Program-made: the position numbers and the translations under genes
Source: Eopsaltria australis
Lineage: Eukaryota; Chordata; Aves; Passeriformes; Petroicidae
Assembly: GCA_034509425.1 (NCBI GenBank)
Contig: JAVTVJ010001730.1
Location: 1 to 64,000, forward strand
Length of the DNA: 64,000 nt
Reading direction: 5' to 3'
The notes under the pieces: model-generated
What the model was told of the DNA's origin: nothing
The model's database searches: none
What the model saw: the letters and a program-made list of their open reading frames with translations, nothing else
In this document: in pieces, positions 11,905 through 23,525 of the stretch
Layout: each line of letters starts with the position of its first letter
Numbering within the stretch: the first letter of the stretch is position 1

Positions 11905-12425
11905 CTGGGAACAGGACAGGGGCTGGGGACAGGAGAGAGGTTTGGGGACAGAAGGGAGGTCTGGGGACAGGACACAGGTTTGGGGACAGGACAGAGGATG
12001 GGGGACAAGAGACAGATTTAGGGACAAGACAGGGATTTGGGGACAGGACAGGGATTTGGGGGACAGGAGGGAAGGCTGGGGACAGGACACAGCTTTGGGG
12101 ACAGGACAAGAGACAGGTTTAGGGACAATACAGGGATTTGGGGACAGGACACGGATTTGGGGGACAGGAGGGAAGTCTGGGGACAGGACAGATTTGGGAA
12201 CAGGACACAGATTTGGGGACAGGACAGGGGGTTGGGGATGGGACACAGGTTTGGGGACAAAGGATGGGGGACAGGACACAGATTTGGGCACAGGAGTTTC
12301 AGGACAGGACAGGGGTTTGGGGACAAGGCAGAGGATGGGGGACAGGAGAGAGGATTTTTGGGACAGGACGTAGATTTGGGGACAGGCCACAAATTTGGGG
12401 GACAGGCCACAGATCCGGGCAGGGA
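11905..12425. repeat. Minisatellite of ttggggacaggacag words
   Basis: About 520 bp consist of variable units of roughly 17-36 bp built on gatttggggacaggacac. The G-rich strand is plus. Open frames over it are compositional. Confidence 0.85.
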
Positions 12426-12569
12426 TCAGGAATGCCAGGCCAGGATCGGGAATTGCGCCCCCCCCCAATCCCGCTCCCGCTCCGTATCCATGGGAACATT
12501 CCCGGCACCGTCACCATGGAAACCGCAGCGCCACGCGCGCCACGGCCACGTGCGGGACCTGAGCCCACG

Positions 12570-13400
12570 GGGACAGAGGGGACAGGGACAGGGGGGACAG
12601 GGGGGACAGGGACAGGGGGGACAGAGCTGTGCTCATCCAGGACAACGGGAAATCCCTGCTAGGAGTGGGACAGGGAGTCAAAGCCTTCCAGGATCCCACA
12701 AATCCCACATTCCCTGGATAGGGGACAAGGACAGAAGGGACAGAGCTGTGCTCATCCAGGACATCCAGAAATCCCTGCCAGGAGAGGAGCAGGGAGTCAA
12801 AGCATTCCAGGCTCCCAAAGATCCCATGGATCACACATTCCCTGGACGGGGGACAGGGACAGAGTTCCCCATGTCCAGAACAATGGAAAATCCCTGCCAG
12901 GAGTGGGGCAGGGGGTCAGAGCCTTCCAGGATCCCACAAGTCCCACATTCCCTGGATAGGGGACAGGGATGGGGACAGAGACAGGGACAAGGACAGGGAC
13001 AGGAGGGACACGGACAGAGCTGTGCTCATCCAGGACAGCGGGAATTCCCTTCCAGGACCGGAGCAGGGGGTCAAAACATTCCAGGATCCCAAAGATCCCA
13101 TGGATCACACATTCCCTGGATGGGGGACAGGGACAGAGCTGTGCTCATCCAGGATATTCAGGAATCCCTGCCAGGACCGGAGCAGGGGTTCAGAGCCTTC
13201 CAGGATCCCACAGATCCCACAAACCCCACATTCCCTGGATAGGGGACAGGGACAGAAGGGACAGAGGGGACAGGGACAGAGCTGTGCTCATCCAGGGCAT
13301 CCAGAATTCCCTGCCAGGACCGGAGCCGGGGGTCAGAGCCTTCCAGGATCCCACAGCTCCCACATTCCCTGGATGGGGACAGCCCCTCCTGTCCCACAGC
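12570..13400. repeat. Long-unit tandem repeat, about 110-150 bp units
   Basis: Each unit carries in order: a gggacagggacag run, agctgtgctcatccaggaca, aatccctgccaggac, agccttccaggatcccac and cacattccctggatagggga. About six units are present, with variable length of the ggacag run between them. Confidence 0.85.
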
Positions 13401-13794
13401 CCCGAGCAGCTCCCGGCTGGAGCAGGAACATTCCCAGCCCCTGGATCGGGAGCAGAGCAGGGCCAGACCCACGCGGGGACAATTCCAGAGCTCATCCAAT
13501 CCCCCCAGGACAGCGGGGACAGCTCGGGGACAAATCCCAGCTGGAAATCCCAAAATTCCCGCTCTCATCCCAGGAAATTCTGCTGTTCCCAGCCTGGAGC
13601 AGGAGGAGCAGCCCCAGGCCTCGGTGGTGGCAGTGCCACACAGCCCGAGGTGGCCCGGGACGTGTCCCTGCTCTGCTGGGGACAGTCCTGTCCCTGCTGC
13701 CACCGCTCATCCCTGTCAGGCCAAGAAAACCAGGAATTTCCGGGAATTCCTCAGTCCATGGAACCACCTCACCATCCCGGTGCCCTGCCCTCAT

Positions 13795-14570
13795 CCCGGG
13801 GCTCGGATCTCACCTATTCCCGGGAATCCCGCGCTATCCAGGGGCTCGGATCTCACCTATTCCCGGGAATCCCGCGCTATCCCGGGGCTCGGCGCTATCC
13901 AGAGCTGGAACCGGGGCGTTTTTCAGCCGGGAAAAACATCCTGGGGAAATCCCGGAGCCAACCTGGCCGCGCTCGGCCCCTCCCGGCGGCCCCGCTCTAA
14001 TAGGATCAGCCCCGCTCCATCTGCCGGGACATAATCACGGCTGGCCCGGCCCCTGCCGCCGCCCGCCAGGCCTCGTCCCGGGAAAAATCAGGGAGAAATC
14101 CCGGGAATCGGGGAGGAAATCCCGGGAATCGGGGAGAGATTCCAGGAATCACGGAGAAATCCAAGAAATTAGGACGAAATTCTGGCAACTGGGGAGAAAT
14201 CCTGGGAATTGGGGAGGAGATCCCGGGAATCGGGGAGAAGTCCCGGGAATCAGGGTGAGATGTCTGGGATCGGGACACTGATCGCGGCTGGCCCGTCCCC
14301 TGCAGACACCCCCGGCCTCATCCAGGGAAAAATCGGGGGAAAAAATTCGGGAGTCACGGAGAAATTCCGGGAATTGTGGAGAGATCCCGGGAACCGGGTA
14401 GAAAGCTCAGGAATTGCGAAGAAAGCCTGGGAATCAGGGAGAAATCGCGGGAATCGGGGAGAAATCACGGGAATTATTGGGGAGAAATTCTAGGAATCAG
14501 GGAGAAGTCTAAGGAATCGGGGAGAAATCCCGGGAATCACGGAGAAATCCCGGGAATCGGGGATCGTGCG
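13795..14570. repeat. Tandem repeats and a 250-bp direct duplication
   Basis: Two 50-bp units (ggggctcggatctcacctat...) lie at about 13,798-13,890. Then two related blocks begin with a g[a/c]cat/ctgatc..cggctggccc word and a cctc.tcc.[14 protein letters not shown], near 14,030 and 14,275. Each is followed by an array of about 19-20-bp gggagaaatcccgggaatc units. Confidence 0.75.
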
Positions 14571-14809
14571 AGTCTGGCACCAGCGGGAGAGGCTCCAGAC
14601 ACGCGTTCCAGCGGGAGAACAGCTTGGGAAAGCGCCCACATTCCCACATTGCCACATTCCCTCCCCACGGCACAGCCGGCAGGGAAGCGCCCGCGGCACC
14701 CGGAGCAGGAAAACACGGCTTGGAACAGCCTGGAACGGCTGGGAATTGTTTGGGATGGCTGGGAATGGCCTGGAGCGGCTGGGAATGGCCTGGAATGGCC
14801 AGGACCATT

Positions 14810-15300
14810 CTGAGCCTTCTCCAGCCTTTCCCAGTTTTTCCAGTCTTTCCCATTCCCATTCCTTCCCTCAGCTCTCCACACCTGAGCCGGGACCAGTCTG
14901 AGTCCTGCCAGCCTTTTCCAGCTTTTCTCAGCCTTTTCCAGCTTTTCCAATTCCCATTCCTGCCCTGAGTTCTCCACACCTGAGACGGGACCGCTCTCAG
15001 CCCTTCCAGCCTTTTCCAGCTTTTCCCATTCCCATTCTTGCCCGCAGGGAACGCTCTGAGCCCTTCCAGCCTTTCCCAGCCACTTCCCAGCCTTTCCCAT
15101 TCCCATTCCTTCCCTCAGCTCTCCACACCTGAGCTGGGATCAGTCTGAGCCCTGCCAGCCTTTCCCAGCTTTTCCCAATTTTCCCCAGCTTTTTTCCAGC
15201 ATTTCCCGGTTTTTCCCAGCCTTTCCCATTCCTTCCCCCAGGGACCGCTCTGAGCCCTTCCAGCCTTTCCCAGCCCCGTTCCAGCCTTTCCCATTCCCAT
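14810..15300. repeat. Tandem repeat of about 115-bp units (ccagcctttcccagc)
   Basis: Units contain gagcccttccagcctttccc, cccattcccattccttccct and cagctctccacacctgagc. About four imperfect copies are present. The plus strand is pyrimidine-rich. Confidence 0.8.
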
Positions 15301-15419
15301 TGCTTCCCCCCGGTGATCGAAGGGAAGAGAAGGGAAGTTCCTTACCTGGAGCGAGTGTCACGGGCTGGGGTCACAGCGCTGCCTCCTCATCCACCTGCGG
15401 GGACAGAGCGGGGACAGTC

Positions 15420-15970
15420 AGGGAATGCCCTGGGAATGCTGGGAATGCATCCGTGGGGACCTGGGACAGCTCCCGCAGCCCTGGGAATGGGAATGCTGGG
15501 AATGCAGCATCCATGAGAAGCCTGGAACAGCGGGAGGGTGGGAATGGGAATGTATCCATGGGGAGCCTGGGGTGGCAGGAGGGTGGGAATGGAAATGCTG
15601 GGATTGTATCCATGGGGAGCCTAGGGCGGCGGGAGGGTGGGAGTGGGAGCATTCCCAGAAAAAGGACAGCAGGAACAGGGAAGGTCACCCATGGAGAAAA
15701 TTCCATGCTCTGAGAATTCCTGGAAAACTCATCCCGAGAATTCCTGCCAACAGGAATGCATCCCTATACCCAACATTCCTGCCACAGGAGCCCATCATTA
15801 TCCAGAGAATTCCTGCCTCACAAACTCATCCTTAACCTGATTATTCCCGCCTCTGGATCACACCCTTATCCTGAACATTCCTGCCACAGGAGCCCATCCT
15901 CATCCCGAGGATTCCTGCCACACAAACTCATCCTTATCCCGAGAATTCCTGCCACAGGAACAAGAGGGAT
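15420..15970. repeat. Two adjacent tandem repeats (gggaatgctgggaatgcatc; gaattcctgccacaggagcc)
   Basis: The first part (15,420-15,660) repeats gggaatg..atccatggggagcctgg at roughly 60-65-bp spacing. The second (15,700-15,970) repeats ccgagaattcctgccacagg and cccatccttat at about 30-60-bp spacing. Confidence 0.75.
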
Positions 15971-17395
15971 CCTCCAGAACCTCTCCCACCCTGGATCCGT
16001 GGGATTCTCCACATTCCCAGCCCATTCCCCTCTGCCAGGCCGTGCCCAGGACTCTCCCCCCGCTCATCCCCCCGGCGCCACCACCCCGAATGTCCCCACA
16101 CGGGGTCACCCCTTGTCCTCCCTCCTCGGGGCCAGCGCCCACCTCCAGCCCGGAAATTCGGGAATGGGAACGGCGCATCCATGGGGCCTCTCCTGGCCGG
16201 GAACGCGCCCCGCTCGCTGCTCGGGAAAGCTGCGCTCCGGGCGAGCGCTGAAATGGCTGCTGGCTTGGAGGGAATTAAAAATGCATGGCTTGGGAATTCT
16301 CGGAGCGCCGCAGCTGCTGGGAGTCGGGAAGGGGGGGAAAAGGGGGGGAAAAGTGGGGAAAAGGGGGAAAAGGGCCGTGCCCAGGGCGCCCTTTGTGCCC
16401 CAAAACTCCAGGAGAGCCACGCGGGCGGCTGGCCCGAATCCTGGGAATGATGCCCAAGGTCTGCTCCTTCCTGCACCTGGAAAAGTCGCGGCTCGGGCGG
16501 AAAATGACGCTGGAGGAATTCCCGAGGGGCGGGAGCGGACGCAGCTGCCACCGTCACCTGCCGGGAGAGCTCAGGGGACACTCTTGGGGACAGGGGAGCC
16601 GCGCTGGGGTTTGTGTAGGACCCACAGAAAGCGGCCCTGAGGGTCCCTGCTGTTCTTTCCCGGGAATATCCGGGGAATGTTGTTCCTGCAGGGACATCCA
16701 AACTCCCCAAATCCTGGTTTGGGATGAAGGAAAACACCCCCACACTCTCCTTCCCGCCGGGCACATCCCAAAATCCCGGATTTTTGGCCCTGATGGTCCC
16801 TGCAGTCCCTTCCTGGGAATAACCAGGGAATTCTGGGGTTCCTGCAGGGACACCCTAGTTCCCCAAATCCTGGTTTGGGATGAGGGAAAACATTCCCCAC
16901 ATCCCAAAATCCCAGATTTCCAGCCCAGAGGCCCCAGCCCTCCCACCCCAAGGCAGGGCCGAGCTCCAGCGCTTCCCATAAAACGCAAATCCCAGGAAAG
17001 CCCCGAAACGGGCGGGGAGAGCGGCTGGAGGGCGAGGAAAACTCGCAGGAAAGGGGGAGGAAAAGGCGGAATCGCCGCCTCGGGAGGAGATAAATGAGAG
17101 CAGAGCCGTGACATCCTGAGCGGGAGGAGAGGACGAGCGGAAAATCCCGTGGGATCTCACTCCGAGGAGAGGAAACGCTTCCCGGCCTGGCAGGAAGCTC
17201 CAAGGAGAGAATTCCCAGCCGCATCCAGCGGTTCCGCAGGGTGAGGCACCCCCGGGGGGTCTGGAGGTCACCCCAGCGCCGGGAGGGATTTTCCTGCTCT
17301 CCAGCCCATCCCGGGCCTCTCCAGCACCATCCTCAGCCCTCAGGTGAGGAATTCCAGCCCTGGGAATACACATCCTGCCATTCCAGAGGCTGGAA
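15971..17395. other. Intergenic sequence without recognisable gene
   Basis: Mixed GC-rich sequence. It includes a polypurine run (about 16,320-16,375) and two related blocks near 16,690 and 16,850 that share cagggacatcc / ccccaaatcctggtttggga. Open frames on both strands overlap each other and have no splice-site support. I see no gene. Confidence 0.4.
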
Positions 17396-17530
17396 TGCTG
17401 ATAAGGGGAGCGTCTGCTCCTGATAAGGGGCAGGAGGAGATTGATGAGTTCATTATCAGCCCCGAGAAATTAAACGCGGCGCAGGGAAATGAATTATGCA
17501 GATGAGCCGGGAGCTTTGCAGGCTGCAGCC
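17396..17530. promoter_or_regulatory. Candidate enhancer: cluster of three GATA sites
   Basis: In otherwise repeat-filled DNA, this unique-looking segment has TGATAAG at 17,399-17,405, TGATAAG at 17,421-17,427 and an inverted TTATCA at 17,453-17,458, followed by attatgcagatgagc, which overlaps an E-box (CAGATG). Such spacing is typical of GATA/E-box enhancers, but function is inference. Confidence 0.35.
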
Positions 17531-17539
17531 GCAGGATCC

Positions 17540-17850
17540 CGATCCTGACATTCCCAAAAATCCTGGAGTCACAACCCTCTGATCCCAAACCTCACATTCC
17601 TGAGGATCCTGGAATTCTTGTTCCCACCCCATCCCTCATATTCCAAAGATCCTGGAGCCACCAGAGCCTTGTTCCCATCCCAACCCTCACATTCCCAAAG
17701 ATCCTGGAGCCATAACCCTCTGATCCTAATCCTGACATTCCCAAAAATCCTGGAGCTACCGGAGCCTTGTTCCCATCCCAACCCTTACATTCCCGAGGAT
17801 CCTGGGATTCTTGTTCCCATCCCAAACCTCACATTCCCAAGGACCACCCT
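17540..17850. repeat. Tandem repeat, about 55-60-bp units (cattcccaaagatcctggag)
   Basis: About five units share cattcc.aa.gatcctgga, a short variable part, and cttgttcccatcccaaccct. Imperfect and not coding. Confidence 0.75.
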
Positions 17851-17851
17851 C

Positions 17852-18255
17852 AGCTCTCTGGGGATCCCAAAAAGTGACAACGCCATTCCAACAGCTCTGG
17901 AAATGCAGGAAATTCCCATAAAAAAACCCCATCCAAGCCCAGTTTTTCCGGGAAAACCAAACTCATCCATGGATCCGGCCAAATTGTCACCTCAGGCAGG
18001 AGGTGACACCGCCAAGGAGAGCTTCGGGATCTCCCATCCCAACAGGATCCTCCAGGGATCCTCCAACCCCCAAGGTCACCCTCGGGTCTCAGGGGATCCC
18101 AAAAAGGGACAAGGCCATTCCAGCAGCTCCGGAAACACAGGGAATTCCCAGGAAAAAAACAAACCAAACCAAACCAAAAACAAAAAAAAATCAGGCCCAG
18201 TTTTTCTGGGAAAACCAAACTCATCCATGGATCCGGCAAAATTGTCCCTCCAAGA
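17852..18255. repeat. Direct repeat of about 150 bp, two copies 230 bp apart
   Basis: Blocks at about 17,852-18,000 and 18,085-18,250 share ggggatcccaaaaagngaca, ggccattccancagct, cagtttttcnggg and aaccaaactcatccatggat in the same order. The second copy contains an extra AAACC-rich insertion (about 18,155-18,190). It looks like a segmental duplication of intergenic DNA. Confidence 0.75.
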
Positions 18256-18689
18256 GGATCCTCCAGGGATCCCATAAAGGATTGGGAAACACCGCGGGAA
18301 TGACGCAGCCCCGCAGGTCTCATCCCGGATTTCCAGGCACGCTTTTCCCGGCGGGAACCATTCCAAGGCTGCGGCCGCGGGGTCGGGAAGGGCCCCAGCA
18401 GCGCTGCCTGCGGGGCTTCCTCCAGGAGGGAACAATGGAGCGCCGGCGCTTCCGGCCATTCTTCCCGCTCCCCTGGGGAATTCCAGAAAAAGCAGCGGGA
18501 CCCAGGCCTGGAAGTTGAAATCATTCCTAAAGAAAATGCAGGAATGCCAGCCCTTCCCGCGGGATGCGGCTGCAGGGAGGTGGGAGCCAGTCCAGACCCC
18601 AAACCGCGCTTTTGGGGTTTTTTGAGTGCTCAGCACCGAACCCAAACCTCTGCCTGAGGTCTCTTGGTTCTTATGGAGGAAAAATCCTG

Positions 18690-18875
18690 GCAGAAAAAAT
18701 CTGTTGGAATTCGGGATGGGATTCCCAGGGAAGTGTTGGAGTCCCCATCCCTGGAGGTGTCCCGGGAATTTCAGGATGTGGCACTCAGGGATCTGGGGTG
18801 GGGACAAGGCACAGCTTGGGCTTGGTGACCTTGGAGGGCTTTTCCAACCTAAATCATTCTGGGATTCTGGGTTTG
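18690..18875 (+). mobile_element. CR1 LINE 3' end
   Basis: The segment has the CR1 3'-end order: gttggagtccccatccctgg, aggtgtcc, aggatgtggcactcagggat, then ggtgaccttggagggctttt and ccaacctaaatcattctggg. CR1 elements end in short tandem octamers related to ATTCTATG; here the end runs into the ATTCTGGG array that follows. Confidence 0.8.
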
Positions 18876-19360
18876 TGGGGTTCGGAATTCTGGGATTTGG
18901 GATTGTGGAATTACGGAGTTCTGGGATTCCAGGGGGTTTTGGGTTTTGTGATTCTGGGTTCTGGGGTTCTGGGATTCAGTGTTATAGGATTACGGGATTC
19001 TGGAGTTCTGGGATTTTGGCATTTGGAATTCTGAGGTTCTGGGATTATGGGGATCTGGATTCTAGCATTATGGGATTATGGGACTATGGGGTTCTGGGAT
19101 TCTGGCACTCAGAATTCTGGGGTTTAGGATTACGGGATTCTCAGGTTCTGGGGTTCTGGTGTTCTGAGATTCTGGGATCTGGGATTCTGGGTCTTGGGGT
19201 TCTGGGATTCTGGAGTTCTGGGATTCAAGGATTGTGGGATTATGGGGTTGGCATTCTGGGATTATGGGATTCTGGGACTCTGACATCCTGGGTTCTGGGG
19301 TTCTGGAATTATGGGGTTCTGAGATTCTGGAGTTCTGGATTCTGGGATTCCAGGAAGGAG
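18870..19360 (+). repeat. Expanded CR1 tail: (attctggg)n array
   Basis: Nearly 500 bp of 7-9-bp units such as attctggg, ttctgggg and attatggg follow directly on the CR1 3' end. The element's own terminal octamer repeat is the natural seed. Minus- and plus-strand open frames over it (GFWDSGIL type) are meaningless. Confidence 0.85.
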
Positions 19361-19614
19361 CCCCCCAAAGCCCCACCCCCTTCCACCCAGGGCTGCTCCG
19401 CCCAGCCCCACTTTGGGGTGCAGGAGGCGTTTGTGGGGTCCCCAGCCCTGCCAATGTCCCCAGCCCCTCCCCAGCCCCGCAGGTCCCCGTCTGTCCCCAG
19501 CCACACCAGGGCCACCCCCGGTGCCACCGAGCCGGCGCGGGGCCCTCAATAATTCATGAGAGAGGAATCGGCCGCTCTCGTCCTGCTCAGGTTACCCCGG
19601 TGCCCGTCCTGCTG

Positions 19615-20235
19615 TCCCCAACGCCAGCTGGGCAGCGGGGACACTGGCACCTGCTGCCATCCCCTGTCACCACTGCCACCAGCTGCCAGCCTTTGCCATT
19701 ACTGCCATCGCTGCCACCCACTGCCCCAAGGCCTGGCACCCACTGCCACTGCTGCCACCAGCTGCCACCCCCTGTCACCCTCTGCCACTGCTGCTGCCCC
19801 CAGGCCTGGCACCCGCTGCCACCACTGCCACCAGCTGCCACCCTCCACCTCCACTGCCACCAGGCCTGGCACCCCCTACCATGCTCTGCCACCAGCTGTC
19901 ACCCTCTGTCACCATCTGCCGCCACTTCCGTCAGCTGCCACCCACTGCCACCTGCTGCCCCCAGGCCTGGTGGCCACCGCTGCTACCACTGCCACTGCTG
20001 TCCTTAGGCCTGGCACCCGCTGCCACCCTCTGTCACTCTGCCACCTGCTGCCACCCTCTGTCACCCGTTGCCACCTCTGCCACCTGCTGTCCCCAGGCCT
20101 GGCACCCCCTGCCATGCTCTGCCACCAGCTGCAACCACTTCCACCAGCTGCCACCCACTGCCACCCGCCGCCCCCAGGCCTGGCACCTGCTGCCACCCGC
20201 TGTCCCCAGGCCTGGCACCCCTGCCCGAGCTGAGG
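19615..20235. repeat. Minisatellite of tgccacc words (ctgccaccagctgccaccc)
   Basis: About 620 bp of tgccac-based words are organised in higher-order blocks that each contain ccccaggcctggcacc (about eight times). His/Pro-rich frames are compositional. Confidence 0.85.
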
Positions 20236-20419
20236 GGCTGCCACAAAGGTGGCACCGCCTCCCCTCCCACGCGGCGCCCCCCTGCTCCGGAGCCGTGCCC
20301 GTTGTCACAGTGACAGCGGTGACAGCGGTGACAGAGCTCAGCTGCCTCCGGGAGTGGGATGCTGGCAATTTACTCTTTGTGCTCCTTTTAGCTGCGCGGC
20401 CTCCCCTGCTCCGGCTCTG

Positions 20420-20860
20420 CCGTGCCGGGATTCGGGAATTCGGGGACCCAGGGAATTTGGGGAATTCAGGGAATTCGGAGGTTTGAGGGACCCAGGGGAT
20501 TCAGGGAATTCTGGGGGTTATGGGAATTCAGGGAATTCCACTCCAAGAGCTCCCACTGCATCCCACGGCTCCTCGCGGTCCTGGAGCCACGGGAAAAGCT
20601 GGAGCAGCTCATCCCACACGGGGATGGAGCAGGAAGAGGAGGGGACCCTTCCCCTCTGCCCGGCTCCGAGGGAATTCAGGGGATTCAGGAAATTCGGGGC
20701 ATTCAGGGAATTCACTCCATGAGTCCCCACCGCATCCCACAGTTCCTCGTGGTCCTGGAGTCACAGGAAAAGCTGGAGCAGCTCATCCCACGTGGACGTG
20801 GAGCCGGGCAGAGGAGGGGACCCTTTCCCTGTTCTCGGCTCTGCTCATCCCAATCCCTCA
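20420..20860. repeat. Short (ggaattca)n words and a 200-bp duplicated block
   Basis: Runs of gggaattc[a/g] are followed by two related blocks (about 20,530-20,660 and 20,715-20,840). Both contain cgcatcccac, gtcctggag, ggaaaagctggagcagctca and tcccac. Confidence 0.7.
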
Positions 20861-20989
20861 TCTCCCGTGCAAAGCGGGATCAGGACCCTCCATCCCTGGC
20901 TTTTCCCTGGAAAATCCCGGAGCAGCCCCATGCCGGCTCTCCCCGGAGCTCCGTTCCACCCCAAATCCCATCACAGCGGGAGAGGGGAG

Positions 20990-23525
20990 AGGGAGCACAG
21001 AATTCTCCTCTGGAATACTGGGAGACGGGAGGGAAAAGTGGAAAGGGAGGCCGTGATGCTTTCCCGGGATTCGAGAGAGGGAAGGGGAGCCCAGGTTTCC
21101 CCCTGGAACACCGGGAGAGCTCGAGCTGCTTCCTGGGAACACCAAGAGAAGGGAAAAAGAGCCCAGGCTGCTTCCCTGGAACACCGAGGGATGGGAAAGG
21201 GAGCCTGGGCTGCCTCCCTGGAAAATGTGAGAGGAGAGGGCGAGTCCAAACTGCTTCCCTGGAACACTGGGAGAGGGAAAGGGGAGCCCAGGCTGCTTCC
21301 CTGGAACACTGGGAGAGGGAAAGGGGAGCCCAGGCTGCTTCCCTGGAACACTGGGAGACAGGAAAGGGAGCTCAGGATGCTTCCCTGGAACACTGGGAGA
21401 GCACAGGATGCTTCCCCAGAACACTGAGGGAGAGGAAGGGAAGCCCAGGCTTCCTCTCTGGAATACGGCAGAGGACAAAGGGGAGTTCAAGCTGCTCCCT
21501 TGGAATATGGGAGAGAAGGGAAGAGGAGCCTGGAACACTGAAAGAGAGGGAAGGGAACCCGGGCTGCTTCCCTGGAAACTGTGAGAGGAGAGGGGGAGTC
21601 CAAGCTGCTCCCTTGGAACACAGAGAGAGGGAAAGGGGAACCCAGGCTGCTTCCCTGGAACACTGGGAGACAGGAAAGGGAGCTCAGGATGCTTCCCTGG
21701 AACACTGGGAGAGCACAGGATGCCTCCCTGGAACATGGAAAAAGCCCGGGCTGCCTCCCTGGAATTCATGAAGAGGGAAAAGGAGCCCAGGATGCCTCCC
21801 CGAAACACTGAGAGATGGGAAATGAGCTCAGGCTGCCTCCCTGGAACACAGGAGAGGACAAAGGGGAGTTCAAGCTGCGCTCTTGGAATACGGGAAAGAA
21901 GGGAAGAGGAGCCTGGAACACTGAGAGGTGGAAAAGAGAGCCCGGGCTGCTTCCCTGGAAACTGTGAGAGGAGAGGAGGAGTCCAAGCTGCTCCCTTGGA
22001 ACACTGAGAGGAAAAGGGGAACCCAGGGTGCTTCCCTAGAACATTGGGAGAGCTCAGGCTGCTTCCCTGGAACACTGAGAGACAGGAAAGGGAGCTCAGG
22101 ATGCCGCTTTGGAACAGATGAAAAGGGAAGGGGAGTTCAAGCTGCTCCCTTGGAATATGGGAGAGAAGGGAAAAGGACCCTGGAACACCGAGAGAGAGGA
22201 AAGGGAGCCCGGGCTGCTTCCCTGGAACACTGAGGGAGGGAAAGGGAAGCCCAGGATGCTTTCCTGGAACACCGAGAGGTGGAAAAGAGAGCCCGGGCTG
22301 CCTCCCTGGAAACTGTGAGAGGAGAGGAGGAGTCCAAGCTGCTTCCCTGGAACACTGAGAGAGGGAAAGGGGAACCCAGGGTACTTCCTGGGAACATGGA
22401 AAGAGCCCAGGCTGGTTCCCTGGAACACTGAGGGAGAGAAAGGGAAGCACAGGCTTCCTCCTTGGAATATATGAGAGGAGAAAGGGGAGTTCAAGCTGCT
22501 TCCTTGGAATACGGGAGAGAAGGGAAGAGGAGTCTGGAATACGGGAGAGAGGAAGGGGATCCAAGCGGCTTCCCTGGAGCAGTGACAGAGGAAAAGGAGC
22601 CCTGGCTGCCTCCCTGGAACACTGGGAGAGAGGAAAAGGAGTCCAGGCTGCTCCCTGGAATACAGGAGACAGGAAAAGGAGCCCGGGCTGCTCCCTGGAA
22701 CACTGGGAGAGAGGAAAAGGAGTCCAGGCTGCTCCCTGGAACACAGGAGAGAGGAAAAGGAGCCCGGGCTGCTCCCTGGAATACAGGAGACAGGAAAAGG
22801 AGCCCGGGCTGCTCCCTGGAACACTGGGAGAGAGGAAAAGGAGTCCAGGCTGCTCCCTGGAATACAGGAGAGAAGGGAAAAGGAGTCCAGGCTGCTCCCT
22901 GGAATACAGGAGACAGGAAAAGGAGCCCGGGCTGCTCCCTGCGAACACTGGAGAGAGGAAAAGAGCCCGGGCTGCTCCCTGGAACACTGGGAGAGAGGAA
23001 AAAGGAGCCCGGGCTGCTCCCTGGAACACTGGGAGAGAGGAAAAGGAGCCCGGGCTGCTCCCTGGAACACAGGAGAGAAGGGAAAAGGAGTCCAGGCTGC
23101 TCCCTGGAATACAGGAGACAGGAAAAGGAGCCCGGGCTGCCTCCCTGGAGCACCGAGGGATAAAAAACAAGGGAGCTCAGGATATTCCCCGGCACACCGA
23201 GAGGTGGGAAAAGGATCTCAGGCTGCTCCCTGGAACACTGAAAGATGGGAAAAGGAGCTCAGGATATTCCCTGGAATACCGAGGGATGGGAAGAGGAGCC
23301 CAGGCAGCTTCCCTGGATTACAAGAGAGAGGAAAAGGAGCACGGGCAGCCTCCCTGGAACACCGAGAGATGGGAAAAGGGAGCTCAGGACATTCCCTGGC
23401 ACACCGAGCGATGGGAAAAGGAGCCCGGGCTGCCTCCCTGGCTTACAGGAGAGAGGAAAAGGGAGCTCAGGTTGCTCCCTGGAGCACTGAAAGATGGGAA
23501 AAGGAGCTCAGGATATTCCCCGGCA
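20990..23525. repeat. 2.5-kb minisatellite, 40-42-bp unit, roughly 55-60 copies
   Basis: The unit is ctgcttccctggaacactgg followed by a purine half (gagagaggaaaaggagcccg g). Copies in 22.6-23.1 kb are close to identical at 40-41 bp, while copies at the left end are more diverged at about 42 bp. The array is strand-asymmetric (purine-rich plus strand half) and is open over 770 codons on the minus strand purely because the unit lacks stops. It is the largest tandem array in the window. Confidence 0.93.

Noticed and set aside
20858..23170. 770-codon minus-strand open frame
   Set aside because: It is entirely the translation of a 40-42-bp tandem unit, has no splice-site context or domain, and the sequence is equally open in other frames.
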